From NCBI GenBank assembly GCA_003864495.1, contig ML133411.1, positions 829,237-893,236 on the forward strand: a stretch of 64,000 nucleotides of DNA, written 5' to 3'. Below the pieces are notes generated by a model that did not search any database, was not told the DNA's origin, and saw only the letters and a program-made list of their open reading frames with translations. Position numbers and translations under genes: made by a program. Below, piece by piece: positions 1 through 11,691 of this stretch (its first letter is position 1; the number at the start of each line of letters is the position of its first letter). Source of the DNA: Nemopilema nomurai (Eukaryota; Cnidaria; Scyphozoa; Rhizostomeae; Rhizostomatidae).

Positions 1-1
1 C

Positions 2-760
2 AGTAAAGAATCTCTCAAAACAAAAGATAATGTGGTAATCTTCAAAGAAATTAAGCAGTTGTTTAATGAAAGAGTATTAAATTATACAGATTTTGAATAT
101 ATTGTTAAAATTTTTGTTGATGTGAGTTTAATCAATGGAAGAGTTGAGTTCCACATCACAAACGATTATGGAAAAACTGGTTATTGGGAAGTACCTGGTG
201 AGGAGACATCCATACTGCAATCAGCGAGTAAAGTCATGAATTTTTCAAGACCATTAGCCTATTTCCTAGGTTTAGAAGGTGATCTTGAAATAGTAAAACC
301 ATCAGACAAAGTCCTTAATCTTGATGTGTTGAAGATTCCTAAATACAAACTACACGATAACGTCTTCCTGGGACAATACATGAAAATACAATCAAACAAT
401 CAATCGGTGAAAGATAGTAGAGTTAAATGTAAGCTGAGGATAAGGGATAGCATATACATTAATCCAGAATCAGCCATCAATGTTGAATGTGACATTTTGG
501 AAGGTAACTATCTAGCAGTTCTTGATAAGAAGAGAGTTTTGCGAAAGTTCACATTTTATGATATGCATGTTGATACATATGTGAAATACTTTGAGCTGAA
601 GAGCATCATATTTACACCAATAGAAAACCTGCAATTTCAACAGATCTCAATCAAATTGGTAGATGATGAAGATAAGCCTATAAAACTAACATCGTTCTAT
701 TCACCAAAACAGTATATTGGAGAGACATCGATTACTGTCAAGATAAGACCAGTAATATGA
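2..760 (+). CDS. Penton/minor-capsid-like protein of a Polinton-like element, 5' part outside the window
   Basis: The frame is open from the window edge to the TGA at 758-760, so the N-terminus is missing. The visible part is about 250 residues of beta-rich sequence. A leucine-rich stretch (PLAYFLGLEG) in the middle and a C-terminal region with ECDILEGNYLAV recall the minor-capsid/penton-like proteins that accompany the F54H12.2-type capsid genes of animal Polinton/adintovirus-like elements. The match is from memory of the family pattern and is unverified. The next structural gene starts in an overlap with its stop codon (ATGA), a compact virus-like arrangement. No stop or frameshift is visible in this portion, unlike all its downstream neighbours. 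Confidence 0.5.
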   Translation, partial: SKESLKTKDNVVIFKEIKQLFNERVLNYTDFEYIVKIFVDVSLINGRVEFHITNDYGKTGYWEVPGEETSILQSASKVMNFSRPLAYFLGLEGDLEIVKPSDKVLNLDVLKIPKYKLHDNVFLGQYMKIQSNNQSVKDSRVKCKLRIRDSIYINPESAINVECDILEGNYLAVLDKKRVLRKFTFYDMHVDTYVKYFELKSIIFTPIENLQFQQISIKLVDDEDKPIKLTSFYSPKQYIGETSITVKIRPVI

Positions 761-1133
761 GTAATAAAATTTTTAGAACTTCGTTAAATAGTAGAACTTT
801 GAATTTACAAAACCTTCTAGCAAATGTTGCAAAATGTAGTATGATTGGGTGCATTTTAGTTCCAAAGAAAGAAATAAGTATAAATAAAGGTATCTTGATG
901 TGTGTTCTGATCTTATATTCAGTAAAAACAGTGTTCCATTACTAGACTTGGTAATTTTCGATAAAGAAGAGCGGATTGTGAAGGTACCAGTTAATCCAGC
1001 AACACATGCAGTTTCAACATCTAACATAAGCGCGATCAACATAACAATTTTCGATTGGGAAACATTGGAAGATATATCAGATAAATTTGAAGACAAGGGT
1101 TATATTGAACTATTACTTACCAAACATGATTAA
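757..1133 (+). pseudogene. Second penton-like structural gene, frameshifted
   Basis: It starts with ATG overlapping the upstream stop. The first part (757 to about 895) is followed by a +1 shift into the frame that ends at 1133. The second part contains DLIFSKNSVPLLDLVIFD, then a proline-containing strand and INITIFDWETLEDIS, the same type of C-terminal pattern as the gene before it. I infer one short gene broken by a single indel. It overlaps the next ATG at 1126. A homology search against Polinton/adintovirus penton proteins would settle the assignment. Confidence 0.4.
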
Positions 1134-1794
1134 CAACTTTTACATAACGTGCTCGCTTGAAAAAGATGGTGAAGGTTTTAGTTCAAATATCACGTTGAAA
1201 GACCCACTTCATCTGCATGGAAAATGAGAAGTCGCCTTAGTGGAAATGATTTCAGAGTTAAGTAATAGAATTGAATTTAACCATGAAAATCACGAAGATG
1301 GTCATGATGATTATTGGCAAAATGCAGTAGCGTTTATAATTAGCACCACAAAGGTTGGATATGATGATATAAGGTTGAGGCAAGCACTCTCCACTAAGTA
1401 CACCAAAAAGTGGAATCAAGCTGCTGATCAGCGAGATCATTATGTAATCTTAAGAAAACGACCACAAATTCTTCGAGACTCTGATGAAAATACAACTCCC
1501 AAGTTTACAATATATGAGATTATCTCAATTTTAAATGATGATCTTAAAGCTCAAGAGAAAGATATGAAAACAAGGGTGAAAACCCTTTGTCTCAGTTGGG
1601 AGAGAATGCCGAAGTTTTCAGTTTTTAATAATAGGAAAATAAATATTGAATTCCCAAAATATGTAAAGATGATTGCCATTGGTCGAAGAACTGTTTATAT
1701 CTCTTGTCCATTTATTGAACAATTTGATGATCGACCTCCCAATGACTATCGCTACAGTGAAATATGGACAATCTCCTCCATATATCTATGTTAA
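1126..1794 (+). pseudogene. Penton-like/minor-capsid-like gene with one in-frame stop
   Basis: The frame opens at ATG 1126 and runs to the stop at 1794, with one internal TGA at 1225-1227. The stop replaces the position where the family normally has Trp, in a motif of the form G-K-W-E-V-A-L, which suggests a single TGG-to-TGA change. Upstream of it is NNFYITCSLEKDGEGF, typical of the N-terminus of capsid-associated proteins in F54H12.2-type clusters. The downstream part (about residues 40-220) has no recognisable catalytic motif. The first tandem-duplication breakpoint lies at 1551 inside this gene, so later copies start with only its 3' third. Confidence 0.45.
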
Positions 1795-2396
1795 AAAATA
1801 TGGAAGAGGATCATTGGGGAAAACATATTATTTCCCAATGTACAAGGCGCAAAGACCAACAAAGCCTCTAATGACAACAAGAGCTGCAGTTCGAACGCAG
1901 CATGGTAGAGGGGTTTGTTCAATATTTAAAAGAGTAAAAGCGCTCATGAAAAAAGCTTTTAGTAAATCACAAAAAGTATTAAAGAAAAAATAGTCCCTAT
2001 GTTAAAGAAACAAGTAGCACCTGTATTGGAAAAGCAGGATATAAAGGCGATTAAGCAAATGATGGCAGGTGAAATGCTAAGGGTGTAGTTAAAAAAGCTG
2101 CACAAACTTCAATTGATAGAATTGGAAAGAATGTTGCAAAGGAAATAGAAATTAGTGTTGGTGCAGTTGCAAGTGATGCTGCTAAAAAGGTTATTGCAAA
2201 CCCAGTTGTTAAGAAAGCAATTGTAAATCCGATTGTCGCTGATGCAGAGGTGATCAAGGAACATGCCCCTGTTAAGAAGAGTGGTAAGAGAAGTAGGAGA
2301 CAGGTAATAAGCTCTAAGGCATATACCGGTAGACATGGTAGACTAGATAAAACTATAAAAGGAGATGGTGGTAGTTGGAATCGTAAGCGTGTTTGA
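1742..2396 (+). pseudogene. Basic Gly/Arg- and Lys-rich core or minor capsid-like protein, frameshifted (copy 1)
   Basis: The reading frame starts at ATG 1742 inside the end of the previous gene. It begins with a basic stretch (YFPMYKAQRPTKPL, then RTQHGRGVCSIFKRVKAL) resembling the Gly-Arg core/minor capsid proteins of Polinton-like elements. A stop at 1991-1993 and a second break near 2085 separate three frames that together read as one Lys/Ala-rich protein ending at 2396. The content fits a DNA-binding virion core protein, but low complexity makes homology weak. The same breaks recur in copies 2 and 3, so they predate the triplication. Confidence 0.4.
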
Positions 2397-2467
2397 AAAG
2401 CGCAAAGAACGAGTCGTGAATTGCAAAAAGCTTTGCTGAAAAAATTGTTGGAGAAAAAGTTGATAAA

Positions 2468-2986
2468 ATGAGTCTCCTGGTAACATACATAGACTGTCCA
2501 ACTGAGAGTCTCGATATATTTTCAAGTCCTGCTGTACAAAGCGATGTGCTATACTTTAAACAAGTTTAATATTTCCCTCAGACAGCATCACTCAACGCAT
2601 CAAAACAGACTGTCGTTTTTGACATTGCAGCACAAAGCGATCACATGATTGATTTGAATCATTCTTATTTTATTGCAAGTCTGTCATTGAAAAAAGCTAA
2701 TGGATCAAACAATGGAAAGACTGAAACTCAAAATATTGGTGTTATTAATAACATTGGACAATCTTTATGGAAACATATGGAGTTGGTTTTAAACGACACC
2801 CCTGTAACAGAATCAAATGCAATGTATGTATATCAGTGATTTATGTAAACAGTCTTAACATATGATGAAACTAGAGCTAAGAATTATTTGATGCTCACAA
2901 ACTTTGTTGGGTTAGGGCTGGGGTACTTGGATACCAAAAAGACAGGGGTGTGCACTCCTAAGATTGTTTTGTTGAACTGGCTTTAG
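2468..2986 (+). pseudogene. F54H12.2-like (major-capsid-like) gene, 5' fragment with stops (copy 1)
   Basis: From ATG 2468 one frame reads through four stops (TAA near 2567, TGA 2837-2839, another TAA just after it, and TAG 2984-2986). The pieces match the N-terminal part of the F54H12.2-like family: DLNHSYFIASLSL, then NNIGQSLWKHMELVLND, then a YDETRAKNYLMLTN stretch. Proteins of this family are taken as double-jelly-roll capsid-like proteins of Polinton/adintovirus-like elements. The full-length protein is usually several hundred residues, so the C-terminal two thirds is missing here. The fragment is non-functional in all three copies. Confidence 0.6.
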
Positions 2987-3203
2987 AAAAAAAAGCTAAA
3001 AATGACACCCGGCTTTAGATTTTTGAATTCACTCAAAACTTCATTTCTACAGTGTAAATAAATTTATGAAGGCAGGAATTCACAGAAATGCTCAAAGACT
3101 GTCTCAAAAATCATTCTTTATACATACTTGACAGTATCAATAAATTATCAAGAAAGATGGCCAGTTTCTGGTATTCCATATTCTTTCATTAAATATAGCT
3201 AGT

Positions 3204-6200
3204 CAGTGGCGGCTGGTGGTCCTAGAAGTTGGTGGGGCAAGAACAGAATTTTTTTCATACTCCATGTTGCTAGGGAGCATGCTTAGAATACTTTGAGAGG
3301 GCAAGGTATGAAAGACTTTGAATGCATTCTTACTGGTGGCTAAACCATGATTGGATAGAGAAAAATCATATTGCTATATAAAGTTGTTTGATAAAGATAA
3401 TTGGCAGGAAATTTTTTTGAAGCTTTGTTATTAATAATAATCATGGCAGGGAGTAATTTTGAAACAAATTTATCAAATTAACAAGCATTGACGGTAAGAT
3501 TTAATTATGAGCAGCAATTCATAATTAGAACATGAAATTATCAAACTTTGTATGAAGGTATACTCAAAAACAATGATTAAAATCAACAAAACAATCCAGT
3601 AAAATTTGATAGAGTGAAGAACAACAATGAACTTTCAAACACTAAAAATTATAGCCATTCAAACAGAACAGAGATATTGCCAGGTCTAAAAGGTCCTTCA
3701 ATAATTTATATAATTCACCAATTGAATAGAAATTCAAGAAGAAACAATCACTTAAACAAAAAGTTTGCTCTTGTATTTTTCAAGTTTGCAAACTTGTCCA
3801 CAACAGAGTTATTGAAGTTTATGGACTCTCTGATTAGCCTTTTTTCCATTGAAAGCATGGCTAAAGCATTGAGCCTGTCTTCGGACATTGTATTTCTTAA
3901 GAATGTTTTTACCCTCTTTAGGGTAGAAAAGCATCTTTCAGCTTCACATGAAGACATAGGTGTGGTTATCAATATCTTCAAAAGCTTCACCACTTCAGAA
4001 AATGTCCCAGCAAGATTGCTCTCTTCAATTAACTGAAGCAAGGCTAGGGCTCCACAGCATTCTCTAAACTCCATTCTAGAGTATATAACTCCTAGCTCTG
4101 ATTTGAGCTTTCCTTCAACTAGTATGGGATATGATTCAACAGTCTGTGTTAGAATTTGGCAGGGAAAATTCTTTTCAAATTTGGCAAATGATCCACTATC
4201 AAGAAGATTTGCTGCTATCAGATGACCAGTAAAGTGAAACCGAGTGCAACAAAATGAAATAATTATATCACACACTTCATGGAGTATACATGATTTATCA
4301 GCACTTGAATTTCCTACTCTTGGTCTCTTGGCACTGGGACTTGTTGTCATAACAGTATCAATGATAATGTGGATTCTACTCCTCTCCTTGTTAATTGCAT
4401 CAACAAAGCTGGTAATGCAGTTCTTGATAAATGTTGGGTCTATCTGGCGCTTTTGCAGCTGAGCAAATAAAATTTCAACATGGGGAAAGATCCTTTGAAA
4501 AAACTCAAGAAAGAGAAGAAAATTGTTGTCCTGCAGCCAATGAAGAAGCCCACTTGCTTCTCTAATTGTGTGTTGGTCACCATTCCAATTTACAATTATG
4601 TCCTTAAAGCATTCAACCAGATCATTTTGATATCTGTAAACAGTATCAATAATCCTGCTTTGAAAATTCCATCTTGTTTGAGCAGATCTTGGGATTCTCC
4701 TTGCAACATACTTATCCAGGTACTCTACTCGTTTCGGAGAGCGAGAGAAAAAGACAGAAAAGCCATTAAGGTTTGCAAAGAAAAGTCTTATTTGTGAAAT
4801 TTGAGATACTGCTTGTTGTAGAATAAGGTTGAGCTGGTGTGCATAGCAATGTACATAATGAGCATTTGCATATGATTGTTTAACTATAGTTTGCACACCA
4901 TTGTTACAACCACTCATTACTGCAGCACCATCATAGCATTGAGCTATAAGTTTTTGTTTGTCTTCAGGATTAGGGAGAACTTCTTCTAAAGAAGCAATAA
5001 TTCTTGAAGATATTGTGTTGGCATCTCCTTGTGGCAAAGTACTAAATGACCAAAATCTTTCCACAACTGTTTTATCTTTAATGTATCTAAACACAACAAC
5101 ATTTTGCGACTGATTGGAAACATCTGTTGTATCATCAGATACAACAGCTAAAAAGTCTGCCTCTTTTATTTCTTGTTTAATAACATCTTTGCAGATATTC
5201 AGCATGATATCCAGTAACTCATTTTGGACTGTTTTTGATGTCCCTTTGAACACTGTGGCTGTCTCTAAGTGCTTACTAAGAACAGAATCAAGGGCAGCTG
5301 CAAAATCAACAAGTCCTAGAAATACTCCAGGATTATCTGAATCGCTTGTCTCATCATGACCACGCAGTGCAAGTTCGAATGCCCCACAGAATTTTATACA
5401 ATCTATGAGCTTTGAGAGAACATGACGATTTTTTTCAACCTCCATATTGTGGCGATGCTTTGTGGCACGGTAGGCCTCGCTTAGCTGTTCAGCAATGTTA
5501 TTCCGTCCGAAAAATGCCAACTTTAAACAGTTGTCTACATGACGTCCACACATAACGTGCTTTTTTACTTTTTCAAAAAAATGTTTCCAGTCATTAACAC
5601 CTTTCTTGGTCCATGCTTTCTCGCGCTGAGATTCGCCGAATAGAAGGCAAGGGAAGCAATAAACTTTTTGTGTCTGACTGCATCCTGTGAGCCATTCATA
5701 CTTTGTGTACCAACTTGTTGAGAATTTCTGCGACGAGGCTGAAGATTGAGATCTCAAGAGTTCTGGTCTGTCTGGTCCAAGACGCTTGATTTCTATTTTT
5801 TCTTGCTGTGTTAACCGTGAAAACGGGCGAATTTTGATGTTACCGACTGTATTCATTCCAATACAATAGGCCTAAACCGGCTTATGGCAAAAGTCTATAT
5901 CAATGATGAATCCTCCTTGTGTTTGACGATAATATGGTGGCCTTAAGAAACAATATTTAAAGTACATGTAAAAATCTGCTGCTCATGTAAGCAACTCGAC
6001 GAACAACTGCCACAGAAAATTGGCCTATGAAGCAAGCTACCTCCGAGTCTCCGAGTGTTAAGCTTAGAACGGCAAAATACAACACGCCTGTGTTAGGATG
6101 TGGTTGTTGTTGGAGGGGCAGAAAAAATTCTTGCCCATTTTCGGCCAGAATCAGCCAGTTCGGTTGACATCATATAAACACTCTTATACGCATGCTCCAA

Positions 6201-6435
6201 GCTGCCTAGGAAGGGCAGAATCGATTTTGCCCTCCCTGCGCAGATTGTGCTAAAACACTAAGTGCCATTGACAGATTTGATGTTTTTCATGCGTTAAATT
6301 TGGAGTTTTCTCGATTTTCGTGAATAACATGAGCTTTGATGTTATAATTTACAACAAAGAAACATTGAATTCACAGAAAAACGACAGTTTGAAAACAATT
6401 TTCTTCTGAAAACTTTTGGTGGGGCATTGCCACTG
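3204..6435 (-). mobile_element. hAT1 DNA transposon, complete (copy 1)
   Basis: The left end is CAGTGGCGGC and the right end, read inward on the minus strand, is CAGTGGCAATGCC, giving short hAT-type TIRs. Flanking octamers are TAGCTAGT (3196-3203) and CAGCTAGT (6436-6443), a target duplication matching at 7 of 8 positions. The 3.2-kb element encodes one ZMYM/DUF4371-type transposase on the minus strand. The sequence between the transposase start and the right end (5857-6435) has no gene and would hold the promoter and subterminal binding sites. Confidence 0.85.
3748..5856 (-). CDS. hAT-family transposase (ZMYM1-like, DUF4371), intact 702 residues (copy 1)
   Basis: The start is ATG at 5856. 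A TTF-type zinc finger lies near residues 48-120 (YEWLTGC...KVYCFPCLLFG, then a Cys/His pair in VMCGRHVDNC). The DUF4371/RNase H-like core follows, with candidate catalytic acids in AVVSDDTTDVS (about residue 240) and QCYDGAAVMSG (about 310). The C-terminal hAT dimerisation domain is marked by MSSCEAERCFSTLKRVKTF (about 630-650). The length is normal for the family, and no stop or frameshift is present in this copy. It would cut and paste hAT1 in the nucleus. It lies between matching TIRs, so copy 1 is potentially an autonomous element. Confidence 0.85.
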   Translation of the reverse strand: MNTVGNIKIRPFSRLTQQEKIEIKRLGPDRPELLRSQSSASSQKFSTSWYTKYEWLTGCSQTQKVYCFPCLLFGESQREKAWTKKGVNDWKHFFEKVKKHVMCGRHVDNCLKLAFFGRNNIAEQLSEAYRATKHRHNMEVEKNRHVLSKLIDCIKFCGAFELALRGHDETSDSDNPGVFLGLVDFAAALDSVLSKHLETATVFKGTSKTVQNELLDIMLNICKDVIKQEIKEADFLAVVSDDTTDVSNQSQNVVVFRYIKDKTVVERFWSFSTLPQGDANTISSRIIASLEEVLPNPEDKQKLIAQCYDGAAVMSGCNNGVQTIVKQSYANAHYVHCYAHQLNLILQQAVSQISQIRLFFANLNGFSVFFSRSPKRVEYLDKYVARRIPRSAQTRWNFQSRIIDTVYRYQNDLVECFKDIIVNWNGDQHTIREASGLLHWLQDNNFLLFLEFFQRIFPHVEILFAQLQKRQIDPTFIKNCITSFVDAINKERSRIHIIIDTVMTTSPSAKRPRVGNSSADKSCILHEVCDIIISFCCTRFHFTGHLIAANLLDSGSFAKFEKNFPCQILTQTVESYPILVEGKLKSELGVIYSRMEFRECCGALALLQLIEESNLAGTFSEVVKLLKILITTPMSSCEAERCFSTLKRVKTFLRNTMSEDRLNALAMLSMEKRLIRESINFNNSVVDKFANLKNTRANFLFK

Positions 6436-7019
6436 CAGCTAGTATGATAATGTAGAAGTATTACATGTCATTTACATGTCAATTAGTTTTTAATCTAAAA
6501 GCATCTAAACATCTATATACTTAGTAAAACGCGGTAAAACATCTATATACTTAGATGGTTTTGAGCTTATCAGCTTTGACATTAAAACTTTAACAGAATT
6601 TTCTATGTATGCAGATCAAAATCTACCACTCAGATAGAAGGTAATAGATAGAAGATATTGTTTAAAAACCAATGTTTCCATGCATCAAGCTTTTACATGG
6701 TTCTAGATAATGTCCTGTGTAATTAGGAGTAATTTGGAGTGATTTGACAATTAAATAAAATTTCTTCTGAAAATTTGCAGCGTAACATCTAGTTCACGTT
6801 TGGCAAATTTCTTGATGATAATTGAGCATTATGTTGAACAGGAACTCAAAATAATTCAATATTTAAAAGAAAAGCCAAGTAGATCCATATGGTCACAGTT
6901 TCAATAGCTAGAGATGTCCCATTTCAATTAAAGGTCCTTGCCAGTCATGCTAGTCATGTGAACAAATTTCATTGCTCTAAAAATAATTTAAAACATAGTA
7001 GGGTGAAGTAGAATCTTAC

Positions 7020-8589
7020 TGTTGATGTGATGCTTAGATGCCTAAGGGAGTCTCTGACAAAAACAGTTCTAACTCTTGAAGAATGCCTAGTCCCAGGAAA
7101 GCTAATTTCTGGAGTAACAACAGTTCGCACAGTTCCATCAATGCTCTCAAAGTCTGCTCTGTCCACTGCTCTTTCTTGAGGTGTTCTTGCTGGTCTCCGT
7201 CGAGGATGTTATGCTACTCTTCGTTCCACAATCTGTTCAGTTGTAGCAAAATCATTCTTCTCCATCACTAAGTCGTCACAGCTGGCAGCAGTCAAGTTAA
7301 CCTCACATACAATATCCTTGAAATCTTTACTGATCAGTTTTTGTTTGTGAGGATGAAAAAATGCACTCATCTTCATCTACCAGTTTATACTCACGAACTA
7401 AGACAGTTATCTTTTCTTTATTGCTCTCTTCAATGGTTCTGGTCTTTTGTAGTCTCTTTGACCAATTGGACAACATAAAAGCATTCTTCCAATTAATCTT
7501 ACCACAGAAGTGGCATTTATCTTGTCAATCAGTGCATAATCAGTGTACAAACTGACATGATCTTCACCAGCTTTCTGACTGATGTCAATATCCTGAATTC
7601 TTCTCTCTGTCTTACTCTCTTCAACCTGTGAAGGGAAATTTAAAACAAATGAAATATGGATCCCATCCAAATATTTGACATTTTCCAGGATAAGAAATTG
7701 TCTTATATGCATTGCGAAATTTAAAGCACTGTATCTTGAATTGGCAGATATGACCCAATCTATCTTTCTAACCAAAGGAACCAAAAAATAATACTTGAAA
7801 ACAAGACTGGAGTTAAGTACACAATATCAAAACAATAAAGCCCTAAATAAAGACAACAAGAAATGACCTGAGGTTCAAGCACTCTGCCATAAATGTCATC
7901 AAATGTATCTATCAAAATACATTGTGGGGAAGAAATTGTTAATCAGAAAGAATGTGTCAACAAAAAATAATTTATAAAATAACTGTCTCTTGAAAGTTCT
8001 GGGTCCTTGTTCAGCAATGAAACAAGAATAGCTTTGTAAATTTCTTTCCCAGAATCTGGTATGCTCACAACTGGCTCAGAATATTTCGCGTTTCTGTGTC
8101 ATCGTTGTCATCATCTTGGCCATTGAGGAACTGTAACTGGTCTAATTCTTCCTGGGTTGTCAGTATAGCAGGCATAATTTCATTGCAAAGAAAAGCATTA
8201 ATACAAAAATACAGGATTTATTCACAACAGCAAAGTGAATCTCAAAATGTTGTTGTTTCTCTTACCTGTGACTGAATTTGTATCATCCACTTAAGTTGTC
8301 TTATCATCTTCCACTTCACCATTGTCATGACAATCCAGTTCTGATGTTTGAAATGGCTTGAAAAACCACAAATAACATTATAAGCATCCTTCACCATCTG
8401 CTGCAATAGTGTCGCTGTAATACCCTGGTTTAATTTCAACAGACATTGCTAGTTGACAAACTTCTTTGAATCCAGCCTTCCAAGATTCTGTTTCTTCGCC
8501 AGCTGCAGGGTAATTGTTTAACTTGGCTTGGACAAAGCCATTTTCATACTGTTTGTTCCAGATGCTCTCACCCTTTGGATTGTGCTTTG
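7020..8589 (-). pseudogene. Gene B 3' exons, tandem copy 1 (detached from the 5' exons)
   Basis: This minus-strand remnant has the same exon set as 24425-25995: an exon beginning at the hAT2 target duplication and ending at a GT donor at 8275, a middle Asp-rich exon, an exon starting with VEESKTERRIQDID, and a terminal block containing SFPGTRHSSRVRTVFVRDSL that ends at a GTAAG donor near 7019. Several in-frame stops and shifts are present. Because the duplication breakpoint lies inside hAT2, this copy has no 5' exons and cannot make the gene B protein. Confidence 0.5.
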
Positions 8590-10256
8590 CAGGGACGCCT
8601 GCTGGAGATAAGGGCAGGAGGGGCAGTGCTGGTGCTGAGGGCAAATCGTAGAATTTTTCCATTAAAATAATCGAAAATTCGTTGGGTTGAAGTGGGTGTT
8701 GGTACGTTATAAAATATTGGTATGTTCCACCCATACAATTTTGACACTATTCTCGATACAAGTGGGTACAAAATGGCTTTATTCGCAACGTTTGGTTTAT
8801 GAAATTTAAATGATCATGGTGATTTAAATGGTTGGAAAATTCTGATTTCTAAGTCTAATTAATCTAAACCTAAATTAAGTCGAAATAATCCGGGGTTGCA
8901 GGATCATTGAAAGTGAAGAGGCAAATGATAATCACAATAAGCAAAAGCAGATCAAATAGTTGTTTATTCCAGTGGTTTAAAAAAGTCAGTTTTGTATGAG
9001 ACGCCATTGGTTTTTCAAAGTTTGTTATTGTCTTCCGAAAAATAACTGTCTCTGGTCATTCTTTCTTGCAAACTCCCCTGCAATTCTTTCAACGTCAATT
9101 CCATCAATTTCCTCTTTGTGCATATTTGCAAAGATTACGTTGTTTAAATGGTTTGCACCACTTGTTGAACGTATCCAAGACTTGAGTCTTCTCATTGCAC
9201 TGAATATTCTCTCTGCAGAGGCTGAGGACAGTGGGATGGTCATGTACAGGCGAATCAGACTGACAAGTGCTGGCATACATTCTTTACTCGCCGGTTGTGC
9301 ATTCATAACTTCAGCAACTGTTCTCACTTTAGTTACCTTTCTGATCTTGTTAGGGATGTCCGCCCTGCTATTATGCATTCTCAAAAGAAGATGGACCTCA
9401 TCCAAATTTTCGGCAAGAGAAAATGCATCTAAACCATCAAAGCGGTTATTGCATCGACAATGAATGATCTGCTCTCGATTCGCTCCCCATTAGTTGAGCC
9501 AAGGATTAGATACTCAATCTGTTTCAAGATTCCCAAATCTTTCTGGTTGAACCTCTCATCTGCTGACACTGTTACCAAGTCTATGACTTCAAAGTAAAGT
9601 CGTCTGAGTTCGGACTTACTCTTGCTGACAGATGGAACACCACCTAATTTCTCTGCCGTGTCAATCAGCATGTCGTTATCGTCAAGCCGTTTAGGTATTT
9701 TCCTACTTCTCCCCTCTGAAGCTTCATTCGCTCTGGATACCATTTCCATGGTCTCGACCTTTTTGATAAGTCTTTCAAACTCTGCATCATTTCTGAGCTC
9801 CTTCATTCTTATGTCGACCTTCTTGATGCAAAAAAGAGCCTAACTCTGCAGTTAAGTCGACTCGCTGCAAGTTTCTTGAAAGATCCTCAAATACTGACAG
9901 GAGTTCGTAAAAAACTGTAAGGCCAAACACGCGATTAAAGCTTGATAAGTCCTTTTTCAATTTTTTAGCTTTGGCTTTTACCACCTCGGTAACTGATTTA
10001 TCCTCCTTAAGTTTCTGGAGTACTTCCAAGAGAGCAAGTCTTTTGTCTACTATTATCTTTGCCGCTCTCCCTCTTGTGGTCCACCTAGTCACTGACAAAT
10101 TTTGCAACCTTTGCGTTTTTGTGTTGGTGTTGTCATCTTCATCAGTTTGCAACTCTTCAAAAAGCATGATTCTTTTAGGGGAGACACCTGCAAGCGCATA
10201 AAGATCTTGACACATCAGCGTTGCGTTCGCAAACAGTGAGCTTTTGGCAATGGCAT
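8590..10256 (-). mobile_element. hAT2, truncated copy 1 (3' half only)
   Basis: It begins with the TIR CAGGGACGCCTGC directly after the target octamer GTGCTTTG (8582-8589). It ends at the tandem breakpoint inside the transposase. It carries the C-terminal half of the transposase (9025-10254, minus strand), broken at the shared frameshift near 9410 and by an extra base (GAGCCTAAC) near 9840. Without its other TIR it cannot move. Confidence 0.75.
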
Positions 10257-11691
10257 TCAAGAGAAAGATATGAAAACAAGGGTGAAAACCCTTTGTCTCA
10301 GTTGGGAGAGAATGCCGAAGTTTTCAGTTTTTAATAATAGGAAAATAAATATTGAATTCCCAAAATATGTAAAGATGATTGCCATTGGTCGAAGAACTGT
10401 TTATATCTCTTGTCCATTTATTGAACAATTTGATGATCGACCTCCCAATGACTATCGCTACAGTGAAATATGGACAATCTCCTCCATATATCTATGTTAA
10501 AAAATATGGAAGAGGATCATTGGGGAAAACATATTATTTCCCAATGTACAAGGCGCAAAGACCAACAAAGCCTCTAATGACAACAAGAGCTGCAGTTCGA
10601 ACGCAGCATGGTAGAGGGGTTTGTTCAATATTTAAAAGAGTAAAAGCGCTCATGAAAAAAGCTTTTAGTAAATCACAAAAAGTATTAAAGAAAAAATAGT
10701 CCCTATGTTAAAGAAACAAGTAGCACCTGTATTGGAAAAGCAGGATATAAAGGCGATTAAGCAAATGATGGCAGGTGAAATGCTAAGGGTGTAGTTAAAA
10801 AAGCTGCACAAACTTCAATTGATAGAATTGGAAAGAATGTTGCAAAGGAAATAGAAATTAGTGTTGGTGCAGTTGCAAGTGATGCTGCTAAAAAGGTTAT
10901 TGCAAACCCAGTTGTTAAGAAAGCAATTGTAAATCCGATTGTCGCTGATGCAGAGGTGATCAAGGAACATGCCCCTGTTAAGAAGAGTGGTAAGAGAAGT
11001 AGGAGACAGGTAATAAGCTCTAAGGCATATACCGGTAGACATGGTAGACTAGATAAAACTATAAAAGGAGATGGTGGTAGTTGGAATCGTAAGCGTGTTT
11101 GAAAAGCGCAAAGAACGAGTCGTGAATTGCAAAAAGCTTTGCTGAAAAAATTGTTGGAGAAAAAGTTGATAAAATGAGTCTCCTGGTAACATACATAGAC
11201 TGTCCAACTGAGAGTCTCGATATATTTTCAAGTCCTGCTGTACAAAGCGATGTGCTATACTTTAAACAAGTTTAATATTTCCCTCAGACAGCATCACTCA
11301 ACGCATCAAAACAGACTGTCGTTTTTGACATTGCAGCACAAAGCGATCACATGATTGATTTGAATCATTCTTATTTTATTGCAAGTCTGTCATTGAAAAA
11401 AGCTAATGGATCAAACAATGGAAAGACTGAAACTCAAAATATTGGTGTTATTAATAACATTGGACAATCTTTATGGAAACATATGGAGTTGGTTTTAAAC
11501 GACACCCCTGTAACAGAATCAAATGCAATGTATGTATATCAGTGATTTATGTAAACAGTCTTAACAATATGATGAAACTAGAGCTAAGAATTATTTGATG
11601 CTCACAAACTTTGTTGGGTTAGGGCTGGGGTACTTGGATACCAAAGACAGGGGTGTGCACTCCTAAGATTGTTTTGTTGAACTGGCTTTAG
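10257..11691 (+). pseudogene. Polinton-like block, copy 2 (3' end of penton-like gene, core-like gene, capsid-like fragment)
   Basis: This is a near-identical copy of 1551-2986. The penton-like gene is present only from the duplication breakpoint onward (10257-10500). The basic core-like reading frame starts at 10448 and the capsid-like fragment at 11174. Copy 2 differs from copy 1 by a 1-bp insertion near 11566 and a 2-bp deletion near 11644, both in A-runs, which further scramble the capsid-like fragment. Nothing here can encode a complete structural protein. Confidence 0.6.

Larger units (their letters stand above)
1551..10256. repeat. 8.7-kb tandem segment, copy 1
   Basis: This is the first of three head-to-tail copies. 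The left boundary is set by the point where the Polinton-like sequence also appears after the hAT2 sequence in the next copy (the TCAAGAGAAAG string at 1551, 10257 and 18958). The unit contains the Polinton-like tail, hAT1, the 3' part of gene B and the 3' part of hAT2. The copies are nearly identical; I noticed about a dozen differences, mostly 1-2 bp indels. Confidence 0.9.
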
